Shown in pieces: positions 1-9,214 of a stretch of DNA of 64,000 nucleotides. The position numbers were made by a program, and so were the translations under genes. The DNA is taken from contig NZ_OOHN01000008.1 in NCBI RefSeq assembly GCF_900323545.1, positions 1,727,144 through 1,791,143 of the forward strand, read 5' to 3'. The notes under the pieces were generated by a model. The model saw only the letters and a list, made by a program, of their open reading frames with translations, did not search any database and had not been told where the DNA came from. The stretch is from Actinomyces sp. Marseille-P3109 (GTDB lineage Bacteria; Actinomycetota; Actinomycetes; Actinomycetales; Actinomycetaceae). How positions within the stretch are numbered: position 1 is the first letter of the stretch; the number at the start of each line of letters is the position of its first letter.

Positions 1-1708
1 GGGCGGCGCCGAAGAAGCGCTTGGGCGGGTAGAGGGCGGAGGCGTCCACACCGCCGGAGAGGATCCGGCCGCTGGCCGGGGCCGCCAGGTTGTAGGCGCG
101 CCCGAGCCGCGTGATGGAGTCCAGTAGCACGACGACGTCCTGCCCCAGCTCCACGAGGCGCTTGGCGCGCTCGATGGCCAGCTCGGCCACGATCGTGTGG
201 TCGGAGGCGGGCCGGTCGAAGGTGGAGGCGATGACCTCCCCCTTGACGGTGCGTTGCATGTCGGTGACCTCCTCGGGGCGCTCGTCGACGAGCACGACCA
301 TGAGGTGGGCCTCGGGGTTGTTGACGCTGATGGCGTTGGCGATCTGCTGCAGGATGATGGTCTTACCCGCCTTGGGCGGGGAGACGATGAGCCCGCGCTG
401 CCCCTTGCCGATGGGCGAGACCAGGTCGATGATCCGCGGGGTGACGGCCTTGGGCGTGGTCTCCAGGCGCAGCTGCTCCTGGGGGTAGAGGGGGGTGAGC
501 TTGGCGAACTCGGGGCGGCGCTTGGAGCGCTCGGACTCCATGCCGTTGACGGTCTCGACGCTGACCATGGGGTTGTACTTGACGCGGCCGGCACGGTTCT
601 GACGGCGGTTGCCGCGCCCGCCCTGAGGCGCTGAGGACTCCCCGCCCTCACGGACCCAGCCGGTCACGGCGTCACCGGCGCGCAGCCCGTTGTCCTTGAT
701 GAGCTGGTTGGAGACGTAGACGTCCTTGGGGCCGGGCAGGTAGCCGGAGGTGCGCAGGTAGGCGTGCTGGTTGTCGGTGACGTCCAGGATGCCGGCCACC
801 GGCAGGAGGACCTCGTCCTCGCGCGACTGGTTGCGGTTCTGACGCCCGCCGCTGTTGTCACGGCTGTCGCGCTGATCGCGGTTGCCGTCACGGTCGTCGC
901 GGTCGAAGCGGTCGCGTCCGCGCTTACGTCCCCGACGGCGGCGCCCGCCGCGCTCCTCGTCGTAGCCGTCGGTCTCGTCGCCGCTGTCGCGGCCCCGGCG
1001 CGAGCGCTCCTGGGACTCGACGACGGAGGTTCCGGTGGCGTCGGCCAGGTCACGCATGAGGGCGGCCTTGGCGTCGGCATGGTCCTCGGGCGAGTCGGTG
1101 CGGGGCTCGTGGGAACCGCGATCCTGGTTCTCGGGGGCGCCGGCGGAGGCCTGGGCGCGCCTGCGGCCGCGGCGCGGCTGGTCGCGTGACGGGCGCTCGC
1201 CACGCTCGGAGCGGCTGTAGGAGTCGCCGCCGTCGGCCGCCTCAGTGCGCTCGGAACGCTCAGATCGTTCGGTGCGCTCGCGCCACCGGTTGCGGGCAGG
1301 GCGCTCTCCGTCGCGATCGGAGTCGCTGCCGGACCGGTCAGGCAGATCGATGCCAAGGTCAAGAGCAGGTGAGGACTGATGCTCCTCGGGCGCGCCGGAG
1401 GCCGCGGTGGCACGACGACGACGCGAACGAGCCGAACCGGCCGCCTGGGAAGATTCCGAGGAGGTGGCGCTGGAGGAGGATGCGGAGGAGGTGTCGGTGG
1501 CGTCGGCCCCGGCATCGGGCGAGCTGTTCGACGCTTCGTGGGAGTCGGGAGTGGAGGCTGAGGAGCCGCGCGCCTGCCGGATGGCAGCGACGAGCTCGCT
1601 CTTTCGCATACGGGAGATGCCCTTGAGGCCCATGGAGCTGGCAAGCGACTGGAGCTCGGCCAGACGCATGGTGGAGAGCGAGGGCTGGGCGCTGGAGGTC
1701 TCGGTCAC
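1..1708 (-). CDS. rho: Transcription termination factor Rho (3' end cut by window edge)
   Basis: Hexameric RNA-dependent ATPase/helicase that ends transcription of unstructured RNA. The GTG start at 1708 gives an N-terminal Rho_N/SAP-like segment, then a long Arg/Asp/Gly-rich low-complexity insertion, which is typical of actinobacterial Rho. The RNA-binding region and the ATPase core follow, with a P-loop (PPKAGKT) and the motif DSITRLGRAYN. The open reading frame is uninterrupted to base 1, so only the C-terminus is missing. 569 codons are visible. It lies downstream of hom-thrB, the usual actinobacterial order, but the flavin reductase/monooxygenase pair sits in between. The family assignment is secure. 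The exact start is less so: a downstream ATG (residue 14) is possible. Confidence 0.95.
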   Translation of the reverse strand, partial: MTETSSAQPSLSTMRLAELQSLASSMGLKGISRMRKSELVAAIRQARGSSASTPDSHEASNSSPDAGADATDTSSASSSSATSSESSQAAGSARSRRRRATAASGAPEEHQSSPALDLGIDLPDRSGSDSDRDGERPARNRWRERTERSERSERTEAADGGDSYSRSERGERPSRDQPRRGRRRAQASAGAPENQDRGSHEPRTDSPEDHADAKAALMRDLADATGTSVVESQERSRRGRDSGDETDGYDEERGGRRRRGRKRGRDRFDRDDRDGNRDQRDSRDNSGGRQNRNQSREDEVLLPVAGILDVTDNQHAYLRTSGYLPGPKDVYVSNQLIKDNGLRAGDAVTGWVREGGESSAPQGGRGNRRQNRAGRVKYNPMVSVETVNGMESERSKRRPEFAKLTPLYPQEQLRLETTPKAVTPRIIDLVSPIGKGQRGLIVSPPKAGKTIILQQIANAISVNNPEAHLMVVLVDERPEEVTDMQRTVKGEVIASTFDRPASDHTIVAELAIERAKRLVELGQDVVVLLDSITRLGRAYNLAAPASGRILSGGVDASALYPPKRFFGAA

Positions 1709-1985
1709 GAGTGTCCTAACGGTGTGATGACGCTCCGCGGGAGGAGACGTTCAACTGGGGGGACTCCCCCGGAATCATTCACGGGGAGGGTCATGCACTG
1801 CCGGTTCCTGCTGAGGCAAGAGCCTCAGGTCCGGGGCTGGTGCGGTCAGCGGCGTGGTGCAATCCGCGCGGCCGACGGCGTCAGCATAGCAGCCCCGTCG
1901 CGCAGTGCCTAACGGAACGCCAATGAGCAACGTCGGAGATGCCGCCGTTATTCCACCCATGACATCTCTCGTCGCCGCCTTGACA

Positions 1986-2023
1986 CCGGTGGGGCCGACC
2001 GTACGTACGATCAGCCCCACCGG
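1986..2023 (-). terminator. Candidate intrinsic terminator after the flavin reductase gene
   Basis: A perfect 10-base inverted repeat (CCGGTGGGGC at 1986-1995, GCCCCACCGG at 2014-2023) with an 18-base loop lies about 60 bases past the stop of the gene ending at 2085. There is no clear T run, so it is a candidate only. The rest of the gap 1709-2084 contains no convincing gene. The small ORFs there lack ribosome binding sites and family similarity. The gap must also hold the rho promoter. Confidence 0.5.
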
Positions 2024-2084
2024 AATGATCGACTCGGACGCAACCAAGTCGATTCTTGCCCTTCAAACTCCCAGGCTCACGGCC

Positions 2085-2867
2085 TCAGCGACCTGCGAGA
2101 AGCGTCCCCATGGGCGCGAAGTCGGCCAGCGGGTCAACCGGCGCCTGGCGCGGGAAGCGCTCCATGAGTGTGGCCAGCTCCCGCCCCGCCCGGGCCACGC
2201 GCTCACTCAAGGGCGACTCGGGCCTCTCAGAGGATGATGGCGTCTGCCAGGCCGCACCAAAGTCCTCACTGGCCGCGAAGACAGCGGTCTGCGTCGGCAG
2301 GGCCTTCATGTAGGCGACCAGCGGCCGCAGCGCCATCTCGGTAACAAGACTGTGCCGCGCAGTGCCGGCCGTCGCCCCCAGCAGGACGGGGACGCCCTCA
2401 AGCGTGCCGGCAGGCAGCACATCCATGGCTGACTTGAACAGTCCGGAGTATGAGGCCTGAAAGACCGGGCTGACCAGGATGACGCCGTCGGCAGCGGACA
2501 GGGCATCGATCACCTTCTGCAGGTCGGCAGACACCGGTCCGCCCACACTGGCCAGGGCGATGTCCTTGACCAGGGGCCTGAGCCCGATGACCTCGATGCT
2601 GGCGAGGCGGGAGTCGGACTCCAGGGCCTTGCGGGCCGACTCGGCCAGCCGCTCGGCGAGCATCTGGGAGGTCGAGGGCTCCGAGACCCCAGCGTGCAGA
2701 GCCACGATCCGGCTCAGGCGCCCCATCTGGGTATTGGCATAGGCGTCGTAGGTCGGCGATCCGGCCAGGGACTGGGTGCCCCCGAACGGGGCGACGGGCG
2801 CAGTCGTGCCTGTGTTCATGTCATCCATCTCCTGCTTGTCACTCGCCGCAAAGGTCTCCTGAGCCAT
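2085..2867 (-). CDS. NADPH-dependent FMN reductase (CE1759-type, partner of the adjacent monooxygenase)
   Basis: A flavodoxin-fold reductase of the type that supplies reduced flavin to a luciferase-like monooxygenase. The fold begins about residue 34 (LSRIVALHAGVSEPSTSQML, a flavin phosphate loop) and contains LVSPVFQASYSGLFKSAMD, typical of the NADPH-dependent FMN reductase family. Length is 260 residues from the ATG at 2867. ATGs at residues 14 and 17 are possible alternative starts, since the first 33 residues look dispensable. The gene lies 1 base downstream of the LLM-class oxidoreductase, so the two form an operon. This matches the recurrent actinobacterial 'LLM duo' gene pair. The physiological substrate is unknown. 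Confidence 0.85.
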   Translation of the reverse strand: MAQETFAASDKQEMDDMNTGTTAPVAPFGGTQSLAGSPTYDAYANTQMGRLSRIVALHAGVSEPSTSQMLAERLAESARKALESDSRLASIEVIGLRPLVKDIALASVGGPVSADLQKVIDALSAADGVILVSPVFQASYSGLFKSAMDVLPAGTLEGVPVLLGATAGTARHSLVTEMALRPLVAYMKALPTQTAVFAASEDFGAAWQTPSSSERPESPLSERVARAGRELATLMERFPRQAPVDPLADFAPMGTLLAGR

Positions 2868-2868
2868 C

Positions 2869-4017
2869 TCAGATCCTCACCTTCCGGCCCGTGAGCGGGT
2901 CGAACTCGTTGGACATGGAGAAGGGCTCCTCAGCCGGAGGCTCGGTCCCCTCCAGCAAAGCCCGGTGGCGCGGGTGGATCGGTGCACCCGGAACACCCTT
3001 GGACTTGGCGGGCTCCAGCTCGGCGCGCAGCGCCGGGACGATCTCGGAGCCCAGGTACTCGATCTGCTTCATGATCTCCTTGTGCGGGACGCCGCCCAGG
3101 TCCAGGTTGAAGGCCTGACGCTGGTAGTCGCCGATCGCGTCCCGGTAGGTCAGGTACTTCTCCACGATCTGCTCGGGCGTGCCGACTGCGAGAGGCGTGT
3201 GCTGTGTCATCTCCTCCAGCGACGCCCCCTGGTAGACGTAGGTGTTGCGGAAGTAGGGGGTGTAGCGCTCGATGGCCTCGGCCTCGCTCCTGGCGGCGAA
3301 GATCTGTCCACCTAGCCCCACGATCGCCTGCTCGGGCTTGCCATGACCATAGAAGGCGAAGCGCTCTCGGTAGAGGTCGACCATCTTCTTGACGTGGTCG
3401 ATGGGCCAGAAGATGTTGTTATGCAGGTATCCGTCTCCGTAGTAGGCGGCCTGCTCGGCGATCTGGGGCGAGCGGATGGAGGCGTGCCACACGAAGGGCG
3501 GGACGCCATCGAGTGGGCGGGGCATGGATGTGAAGTCTTGCAGCGCGGTGCGGAACTCGCCCTCCCAGTCCACGTTGGTCTCCCGCCACAGACGGCGCAG
3601 CAGGTCGTAGTTCTCCACCGCGAGCGAGATGCCCTTGCGGATGTCCTTGCCGAACCAGGGGTAGACCGGGCCGGTGTTGCCGCGCCCCATCATGAGGTCG
3701 ACGCGCCCGTCGGCGAGGTGCTGGAGGTAGGCGTACTCCTCAGCCAGACGCACCGGGTCATTGGTGGTGATGAGGGTGGTCGCAGTGGTCAGGAGCAGCT
3801 TGTCTGTGCGTGCGGCGATGTTGGCCAGCAGGGTCGTGGGTGACGACGGCGCGAACGGCGGGTTGTGGTGCTCCCCGGTAGCGAAGAAGTCCAAACCTGC
3901 CTGCTCGGCCAGGACCGCCATCTCGACAGTGTTCTTGATGCGCTGATGCTCACTGGGGGCCTTACCGGTGGCCGGGTCAGTAGTGATGTCTCCAACCGTG
4001 AAGATTCCGAACTGCAT
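2869..4017 (-). CDS. LLM-class flavin-dependent oxidoreductase (CE1758-type)
   Basis: A luciferase-like flavin-dependent monooxygenase with a TIM-barrel fold. It begins MQFGIFTVGDIT and contains GEHHNPPFAPSSP and a GRVDLMMGRGNTGPVYPWFG segment, both typical of the family. The ATG at 4017 is chosen because GGGAGG precedes it at normal spacing. An upstream in-frame start at 4041 would read through the Shine-Dalgarno sequence. The protein is 382 residues. It is paired with the FMN reductase 1 base downstream, which probably provides FMNH2. Alkanesulfonate- or alkanal-type substrates are typical of the family, but nothing here defines the substrate. Confidence 0.88.
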   Translation of the reverse strand: MQFGIFTVGDITTDPATGKAPSEHQRIKNTVEMAVLAEQAGLDFFATGEHHNPPFAPSSPTTLLANIAARTDKLLLTTATTLITTNDPVRLAEEYAYLQHLADGRVDLMMGRGNTGPVYPWFGKDIRKGISLAVENYDLLRRLWRETNVDWEGEFRTALQDFTSMPRPLDGVPPFVWHASIRSPQIAEQAAYYGDGYLHNNIFWPIDHVKKMVDLYRERFAFYGHGKPEQAIVGLGGQIFAARSEAEAIERYTPYFRNTYVYQGASLEEMTQHTPLAVGTPEQIVEKYLTYRDAIGDYQRQAFNLDLGGVPHKEIMKQIEYLGSEIVPALRAELEPAKSKGVPGAPIHPRHRALLEGTEPPAEEPFSMSNEFDPLTGRKVRI

Positions 4018-4050
4018 CAAACGTCCTCCCTGTTTCCACACTGGATTTAC

Positions 4051-4073
4051 CTGTCATTCATGTGTACTGACAG
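4051..4073. promoter_or_regulatory. Inverted repeat upstream of the monooxygenase/reductase operon
   Basis: CTGTCA (4051-4056) and TGACAG (4068-4073) form a perfect 6-base inverted repeat with an 11-base spacer. It lies 34 bases before the ATG at 4017, in an unusually AT-rich patch of this GC-rich sequence. The position fits an operator for the operon. No regulator is assigned. Confidence 0.35.
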
Positions 4074-4178
4074 AACCGGAGACATTCATAGTTTATTTCT
4101 CAACCAACCGAGTGTGACGCACTTCCCGCGTGGGAGCGTGGCACTACCGCCTCACCGGGGATCCGAGGCGGACGCAGG

Positions 4179-4212
4179 TCGCGGGCGCCCTCGGACTCGA
4201 GGACGCCCGCGA
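4179..4212 (-). terminator. Intrinsic terminator after thrB
   Basis: A 15-base inverted repeat with one mismatch and a GACT loop (arms 4179-4193 and 4198-4212) lies 35 bases past the thrB stop. It separates thrB from the promoter of the next minus-strand operon. There is no strong T tract. Confidence 0.7.
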
Positions 4213-4246
4213 TCAAGGATGCGGATGAAGAAGCCGTTCGCACGGA

Positions 4247-5149
4247 TCAGGAGGTCAGGACCGCACCACGGGTGTCGATACCGGGAGTGAGCACGCTCCA
4301 GCCGTGGTTCTCCAGGGTGAAGCGGGTCTGCTCGGCCAGGGGGGACAGGACCAGCACCGTGGGCCCCGCACCGGAGATGACTGCCGGGTATCCCTGCTCG
4401 CGCAGGGAGTCCATGACCGCCATGGAGGCGGGCAGGACCCCGCGCCGGTACTCCTGGTGGAGCCGGTCCTCGGTGCCGGCCATGAGCAGGTCGGGACGCC
4501 CGGCGAGGGCCAGCATGAGTACGGCCGCCCGGGAGGTGTTGAACAGGGCATCCTCGCGCGGCACGGAGACGGGCAGAACCTGGCGGGCCTCCTTGGTGGA
4601 CAGGCGCGTGGTCGACGGCGGGATGAGCAGGCTCACCCCCAGGGAGGCGTCCACGGGCATGGGCGCCATGCGCGGGTGCCCACCGCGTTCGACCCAGGCG
4701 ACGGTCGCGCCGCCGAAGACGGCGGGGGCGACGTTGTCGGGGTGCCCCTCGAACTCGGTGGCCAGGGAGAAGATCCGGTCATCGCTGAGGGCCTCCGGCT
4801 CGGAGATGAGGCCGCGCGCCAGCATGAGCCCGGCCACCGCGGCACTGGCCGACGACCCCATGCCCCCGCCGTGGGGGATCCGGTTGACGCAGCGCATCTC
4901 GAAGCCGGCCTGCGGGGCGCCGACGGCGTCCAGGCCGGCCCGCAGGGCCTGCACGACGAGGTTGTCGTCGTCGGTGGGGACCGTCTCGGCGCCGACACCT
5001 TCAACGATGACTCGGGTGACGCCGGTGATGGGGCGCACCGAGACCTCGTCGTAGTAGCGGAAGGCCATACCGAAGGAGTCGAAGCCGGGCCCCATGTTGG
5101 CCGTCGTGGCCGGGACACGGACGGCGGCGCGCTCGTAGACGATGCGCAT
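4247..5149 (-). CDS. thrB: Homoserine kinase
   Basis: Phosphorylates homoserine with ATP to O-phosphohomoserine, the substrate of threonine synthase. It is a 300-residue cytoplasmic GHMP kinase. The N-terminal motif VPATTANMGPGFDSFG and the ATP-binding loop IPHGGGMGSSAS (residues 91-102) are both present, as is the C-terminal GHMP motif SGAGPTVLVLSP. The ATG lies 1 base after the hom stop codon, so the two are co-transcribed and probably translationally coupled. Threonine synthase (thrC), often in this operon, is not in the window. A terminator follows at 4179-4212. Confidence 0.96.
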   Translation of the reverse strand: MRIVYERAAVRVPATTANMGPGFDSFGMAFRYYDEVSVRPITGVTRVIVEGVGAETVPTDDDNLVVQALRAGLDAVGAPQAGFEMRCVNRIPHGGGMGSSASAAVAGLMLARGLISEPEALSDDRIFSLATEFEGHPDNVAPAVFGGATVAWVERGGHPRMAPMPVDASLGVSLLIPPSTTRLSTKEARQVLPVSVPREDALFNTSRAAVLMLALAGRPDLLMAGTEDRLHQEYRRGVLPASMAVMDSLREQGYPAVISGAGPTVLVLSPLAEQTRFTLENHGWSVLTPGIDTRGAVLTS

Positions 5150-5150
5150 G

Positions 5151-6479
5151 TCACTCGCCCTCGACGCGTTGGACGGAGACGACCTCGGCGACCCGGTCCG
5201 AGGCGCGCAGCCCTTCGACAGCGGCGTCGAGGTGGAAGACGGGGGCCGGGTGGGTCACGAAGGTGACGACGGCCTGGTCGTCGCTGCCATCGGTGGTGAC
5301 GTAGGCGCTCTGGCGCACCGAGTTGATGGAGACGCCGTTGTCGGCGAAGACCGTGGCCATGGCGGCCAGGGAGCCGACGGAGTCGTCGGAGCGCAGCTGG
5401 ATCTGGTAGCGGGTGACGGCCGCCTCCGGACCGAGGACCGGCAGGTGCGCGTAGGAGGACTCGCGGGGCGCCTGGCCCCCGTGGACCCGGTGCGCGGCGG
5501 CGGCGACGACGTCGGACAGGACCGCGGAGGCGGTCGGGGCTCCCCCGGCGCCCTGCCCGTAGAACATGAGGCGCCCAGCGCTCTCGGCCTCGACGAGGAC
5601 GGCGTTGTAGGCGCCGTGCACGCTGGCCAGGGGGTGGTCGTTGGGCACGAGGGCGGGGTGGACGCGCACGGAGACGCCGCGGGCGTGCTCGTCCTCGCGG
5701 CGCTGGGCGATGGCGAGCAGCTTGAGCTCGCAGCCCGAGGCGTGGGCCTCGCGGATGTCGTCGGCGGTGACCTCTCGGATGCCCTCAACGGAGACGTCGT
5801 CGAGGCCCACGCGGGTGTGGAAGGCGAGGGAGGCGATGATGGCGGCCTTGGCAGCGGCGTCCAGTCCGTCGACGTCCGCGGTGGGGTCGGCCTCGGCGTA
5901 GCCGAGCTCCTGGGCGGTGGCCAGGGCGGTCTCGAAGGACAGGCCCTTGGTGCTCATCTCGTCGAGGATGTAGTTGGTGGTGCCGTTGACGATGCCGAGC
6001 ACGCTGGTGACGCGGTCGCCGGCCATCGACTCGCGCAGCGCGTAGACGACCGGGATGGCACCGGCGACGGCGGCCTCGTAGTAGAAGTCGGTGCCGGCCG
6101 CGGCAGCAGCCGCGTAGAGCTCGGGGCCGTGGGCGGCGATGAGGGCCTTGTTGCCGGTGATGACGCTGGCCCCGGCCTTGAAGGCCGCCAGGATGAGGGT
6201 TCGGGCCGGCTCGATCCCGCCGATGAGCTCGATGACCAGATCGTTCCCGGTGGCGACGGCGGTGGCGTCATCGGTGAGGAGGTTCCGGGGCACCGAGGTG
6301 CCTCGTGGAGCGTTGACGTCGCGCACGGCGACGCCCGTGATCTCAAGGCGCGCACCGGAGCGGGCGGCGAAGTCATCGGCCTGCTCGGTGAGCAGACGAA
6401 TCACCTGGCTGCCGACGGTCCCGGCGCCGAGGACGCCGACGGTGAGGGTGCGCTGGGCGGGGGAAGAGTCCTGAGCCAC
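5151..6479 (-). CDS. hom: Homoserine dehydrogenase
   Basis: Reduces aspartate semialdehyde to homoserine with NAD(P)H at the branch toward threonine and methionine. The GTG at 6479 is preferred: AAGGTGG lies upstream and the Rossmann motif (VGVLGAGTVGS) then starts near residue 13. A longer frame to 6668 adds an unlikely Arg-rich leader. Conserved features are GIVNGTTNYIL and the catalytic-region motif GYAEADPTADVDGLDAAAK. A C-terminal ACT domain (about the last 80 residues) is the usual site of threonine feedback. Length is 442 residues. It is followed directly by thrB. Confidence 0.95.
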   Translation of the reverse strand: MAQDSSPAQRTLTVGVLGAGTVGSQVIRLLTEQADDFAARSGARLEITGVAVRDVNAPRGTSVPRNLLTDDATAVATGNDLVIELIGGIEPARTLILAAFKAGASVITGNKALIAAHGPELYAAAAAAGTDFYYEAAVAGAIPVVYALRESMAGDRVTSVLGIVNGTTNYILDEMSTKGLSFETALATAQELGYAEADPTADVDGLDAAAKAAIIASLAFHTRVGLDDVSVEGIREVTADDIREAHASGCELKLLAIAQRREDEHARGVSVRVHPALVPNDHPLASVHGAYNAVLVEAESAGRLMFYGQGAGGAPTASAVLSDVVAAAAHRVHGGQAPRESSYAHLPVLGPEAAVTRYQIQLRSDDSVGSLAAMATVFADNGVSINSVRQSAYVTTDGSDDQAVVTFVTHPAPVFHLDAAVEGLRASDRVAEVVSVQRVEGE

Positions 6480-6766
6480 GAAATGACCACCTTGCTGTGT
6501 TGCGTGCCGTGCACGGGCACTTCGACTGCGTGATGCGATGGGCCCCAGGGAGGCGGAGACATCCGACCGGTTGTCCGACCGCCCTGGCCACCGCTGCGGG
6601 CCAGCATAAGGGTCATCGGCCTCGGAGCGCTCACAGGTCCGTCTGCGAACACGCGGTGAGCCCGCCATCTCGGCCCGCGAAGGGCGGCCGATAGGGTCCC
6701 GGACGGCTCACCGTGACAGCAGGCCTCACAGCGAGGGGGCTCAGTGTGGGGGCTCAGTGAGGGGTC

Positions 6767-6934
6767 TCAGCGGCGCCAGATGATCTGCTTGAGCAGTCGG
6801 CCGATGACCCGCCCCAGGCTCATGGGCATCGGGGACGCCGCGTCGTCGGCCCGGCCCCAGGCCGGGGGCGGCTGCTCCAGGGAGGAGACGAAGGAGGTCA
6901 GAGAGGAGGGTGAAGACGATGTCGCTGCGCTCAT
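6767..6934 (-). CDS. Small hypothetical protein (55 residues)
   Basis: A short ORF in the gap between the surface-protein gene and hom. It encodes a Ser-rich N-terminus and a basic amphipathic C-terminus (SLGRVIGRLLKQIIWRR). GGAGG lies upstream but only 1 base from the ATG, which is a poor spacing. No family is recognised. The gap 6480-7106 otherwise shows only short G-rich direct repeats (GGGGGCTCAGTG, twice, near 6735-6760) and presumably the hom promoter. Confidence 0.3.
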   Translation of the reverse strand: MSAATSSSPSSLTSFVSSLEQPPPAWGRADDAASPMPMSLGRVIGRLLKQIIWRR

Positions 6935-7106
6935 GCCTCCAGGTTAGGAAGGAGCTCGGGGTGGCCGTGACCCTCGGGAGAATGATTGATGGGGAGGAGA
7001 TCTCCTCCCTGAGGCCGACTCGATGCCACGGCGCCTCCTGCTTCCGGATGCAGGCCCGGGCAGACCGATGGCATGCCGGGAGACGAGAGCCCAGGAATCA
7101 GGAACG

Positions 7107-7147
7107 CCAGTGGCTCCCTCCCGGATCATCCGAGAGGGAGCCACTGG
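7107..7147 (-). terminator. Intrinsic terminator after the LAHTG surface-protein gene
   Basis: A perfect 14-base inverted repeat (CCAGTGGCTCCCTC at 7107-7120, GAGGGAGCCACTGG at 7134-7147) with a 13-base loop starts 41 bases past the stop codon at 7188. A strong stem in the expected place makes this a confident terminator, despite a weak T tract. Confidence 0.8.
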
Positions 7148-7187
7148 TCCTATGGAGCGTTCAGGCTCGAGAAGCGGTCATCCGCGT

Positions 7188-9101
7188 TCAGGAGGCCTTG
7201 CGGCGGCGCGCCACCATCAGAGCACCGCCACCCAGGCCGGCACCGGCCAGGAGCAGGAGCGCAACGGCGTTGGCACCGGTGTGCGCCAGCGGCGGGGTAC
7301 CACCGGTCGGCGTCTTCGGGGTTGAGGTGGGCGGAACCGGGGCGGCCGGGGTCGTCTGCGGAGCGCCCGGGGTGCTCGTGCTCGGCGGAGTCACGGTTGC
7401 CGGCGGGTTCGACTCGCTCGGCGGCAGCTGCTGCGTCGTCGTGGGAGGCGCAGTGGTGGCCGGCGGAGCCGTGGTGGCCGGCGGAGCCGTGGTGGTCGTC
7501 GGAGGCGCGGTGGTGGCCGGCGGGTATCCGGGCGGGTTGGAGGCCGTGGGAGGCAGCTGGTAGGTGGTCGGCGGAGCCGTGGTGGTCGTCGTCGTATTAG
7601 TCAGGGAGACCTTGACGAGCTCCTGGTCGCGGATGGTGAAGGTGTTGGTGTTCTGACCGTCCACGGTGAAGACCGGCTCACCCCAGCTGTAGCCGGAGGC
7701 GGCGGGCTGGGCCTTGGAGGTGTCCTCGCTCAGCGTGATCTTGGTGCCCACGGGGAAGGTTCCGTCGAAGGCAACCGGCTCACCCGGCTTGACCGTGACG
7801 GAGGAGGTGCCGGTGCGGCCCTCACCGGTGGCCTTCTGCCCCTCGGGAGCCTTCCAGTCCGGGTAGGAGCTGGCGGCGGCCGGCAGCTCGTAGGCGACGT
7901 CGACGACGAAGGAGGAGCCGGCGGCCTGAGCGGCGGCCTCGCCCTGGACGACCTTGGTCACGTTGAAGGTGCCGAAACCGGGCTCCATCTGGACCGAGAT
8001 GTCGAAGTACTGGACGTAGGACTGCTGCTGGGTGCTGGTCAGGTCCGTGCCCTGGAGGTTGACGGAGTTCTCGTAGGCGGCGCCCTGGGTGGCGGCGACG
8101 GCGTTGCCGTTGGCGTCCACGAAGGAGACCGGGTACTCCAGGGTGAAGTTGGTGCCGTTCTGGAACGGACCGGTCACCTCGTAGGTGGCCGTGCGGCCGT
8201 CCTGGGAGTAGCTGGCCTTGACATCGAAGTCACCGTACTGGGTGGTGGAGTCCTGGCCGGCGGCGTTGGTCACCGGGATGGTCTTGCCGTCCGCGGGGCG
8301 GAGGTTGAGGACCGTGCGGGTGGCGTCGGCCTGGTTGAAGCTCATGCCTCCACCGAGGGTGTCGGTGAAGACGATGGTCTGCCGGGAGCCGTCGAAGGTC
8401 TTGCCGAGCTTGTCACCAGTGGTCTGGTTGGTCCCGAAGTTCACACCCCAGGTCAGCTCCTTGTAGTTGTTGTAGAAGCTGGAGGCCCACTTGGTCAGCT
8501 CCCAGTTGCTCTCCTGGGGGCCACCGATACCGCCGCCACCAGGCAGGGTGACAGCGGTGGTCACGCCGTTGGCGGTCAGGTCGACGGTCTGGGCGTCAGT
8601 GGTCTTGGCGACCGAGACCAGAGCGGAGCCGGCGCCCTTGAAGTTGTGGAAACCGGCGGCCTTGAGCTCATCGACCTTGGAGTTGAAGGTGCAGGTGACG
8701 TCCTTGACGGTGAGGGTGCAGCTGCCGACCTCGACGTCCTTGCCGCCGTACTCGACGGTCATCGGGTGGGTCGCGCTGTTCTGCAGGTTGGTGAAGTACT
8801 CACCCAGACCGATGGTGAAGGAGTCGCCCGACTTGAGGTTGGCGTCGACGCCGCTCCAGTCGAAGCTCAGGCGAGCGAGGTCGTAGTAGTTGAGCTTTCC
8901 GTCCTGCTCAACGTTGTTGCCGTCCACACGTGTCAGAGACAGGTTGGAAACGTTGACGCTCTTGTTCTCGTCGGCACTCGCCTGGGACGAGAGCTGAGAC
9001 ATGATCGCGACAAGGAAGAGAGCAAGGATGGCGACAAGTCCCCTCACCGCCCCTCGTGAGAGGGCCGGCCGAGAGGCGGCGCCCGTGGACATTGTGTTCA
9101 T
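7188..9101 (-). CDS. LAXTG-anchored Ig-like surface protein (probable adhesin)
   Basis: A secreted, sortase-anchored wall protein of 637 residues. The ATG at 9101 is chosen for its GGAGA ribosome binding site and because it gives a proper signal peptide (hydrophobic core about residues 18-35, cleavage near SQASA-DE). The N-terminal half resembles Ig-like, fibrinogen-binding-type adhesin domains. A DUF5979-like domain (VTKVVQGEAAAQAAGSSFVV) precedes a Pro/Thr-rich wall-spanning repeat built on TTAPPTT/PPATTAP units. The C-terminus has the sorting signal LAHTG (605-609), a hydrophobic segment and an RRRK tail. The Ala at position 2 of the motif fits class E sortases. The ligand is unknown. The gene has its own terminator and a long upstream region, so it looks independently regulated. 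Confidence 0.85.
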   Translation of the reverse strand: MNTMSTGAASRPALSRGAVRGLVAILALFLVAIMSQLSSQASADENKSVNVSNLSLTRVDGNNVEQDGKLNYYDLARLSFDWSGVDANLKSGDSFTIGLGEYFTNLQNSATHPMTVEYGGKDVEVGSCTLTVKDVTCTFNSKVDELKAAGFHNFKGAGSALVSVAKTTDAQTVDLTANGVTTAVTLPGGGGIGGPQESNWELTKWASSFYNNYKELTWGVNFGTNQTTGDKLGKTFDGSRQTIVFTDTLGGGMSFNQADATRTVLNLRPADGKTIPVTNAAGQDSTTQYGDFDVKASYSQDGRTATYEVTGPFQNGTNFTLEYPVSFVDANGNAVAATQGAAYENSVNLQGTDLTSTQQQSYVQYFDISVQMEPGFGTFNVTKVVQGEAAAQAAGSSFVVDVAYELPAAASSYPDWKAPEGQKATGEGRTGTSSVTVKPGEPVAFDGTFPVGTKITLSEDTSKAQPAASGYSWGEPVFTVDGQNTNTFTIRDQELVKVSLTNTTTTTTAPPTTYQLPPTASNPPGYPPATTAPPTTTTAPPATTAPPATTAPPTTTQQLPPSESNPPATVTPPSTSTPGAPQTTPAAPVPPTSTPKTPTGGTPPLAHTGANAVALLLLAGAGLGGGALMVARRRKAS

Positions 9102-9214
9102 GGGATCTCCGGATTCCTGGCATAGATGACAAAGTCTGCCTCGTGAACCATCACCGAACATTCCCACCAGCCGTTCAGGAGACGGGAAGGCTGCCCCGTG
9201 ATGACCAGGGCCAC

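Noticed and set aside
1775..2047. A 90-codon minus-strand ORF between rho and the flavin reductase
   Set aside because: It spans a hairpin, lacks a ribosome binding site and resembles no known family.
7440..7600. CRISPR-like or satellite repeat
   Set aside because: The repeats encode the Pro/Thr wall-spanning region of the surface protein, stay in frame and have no spacers.
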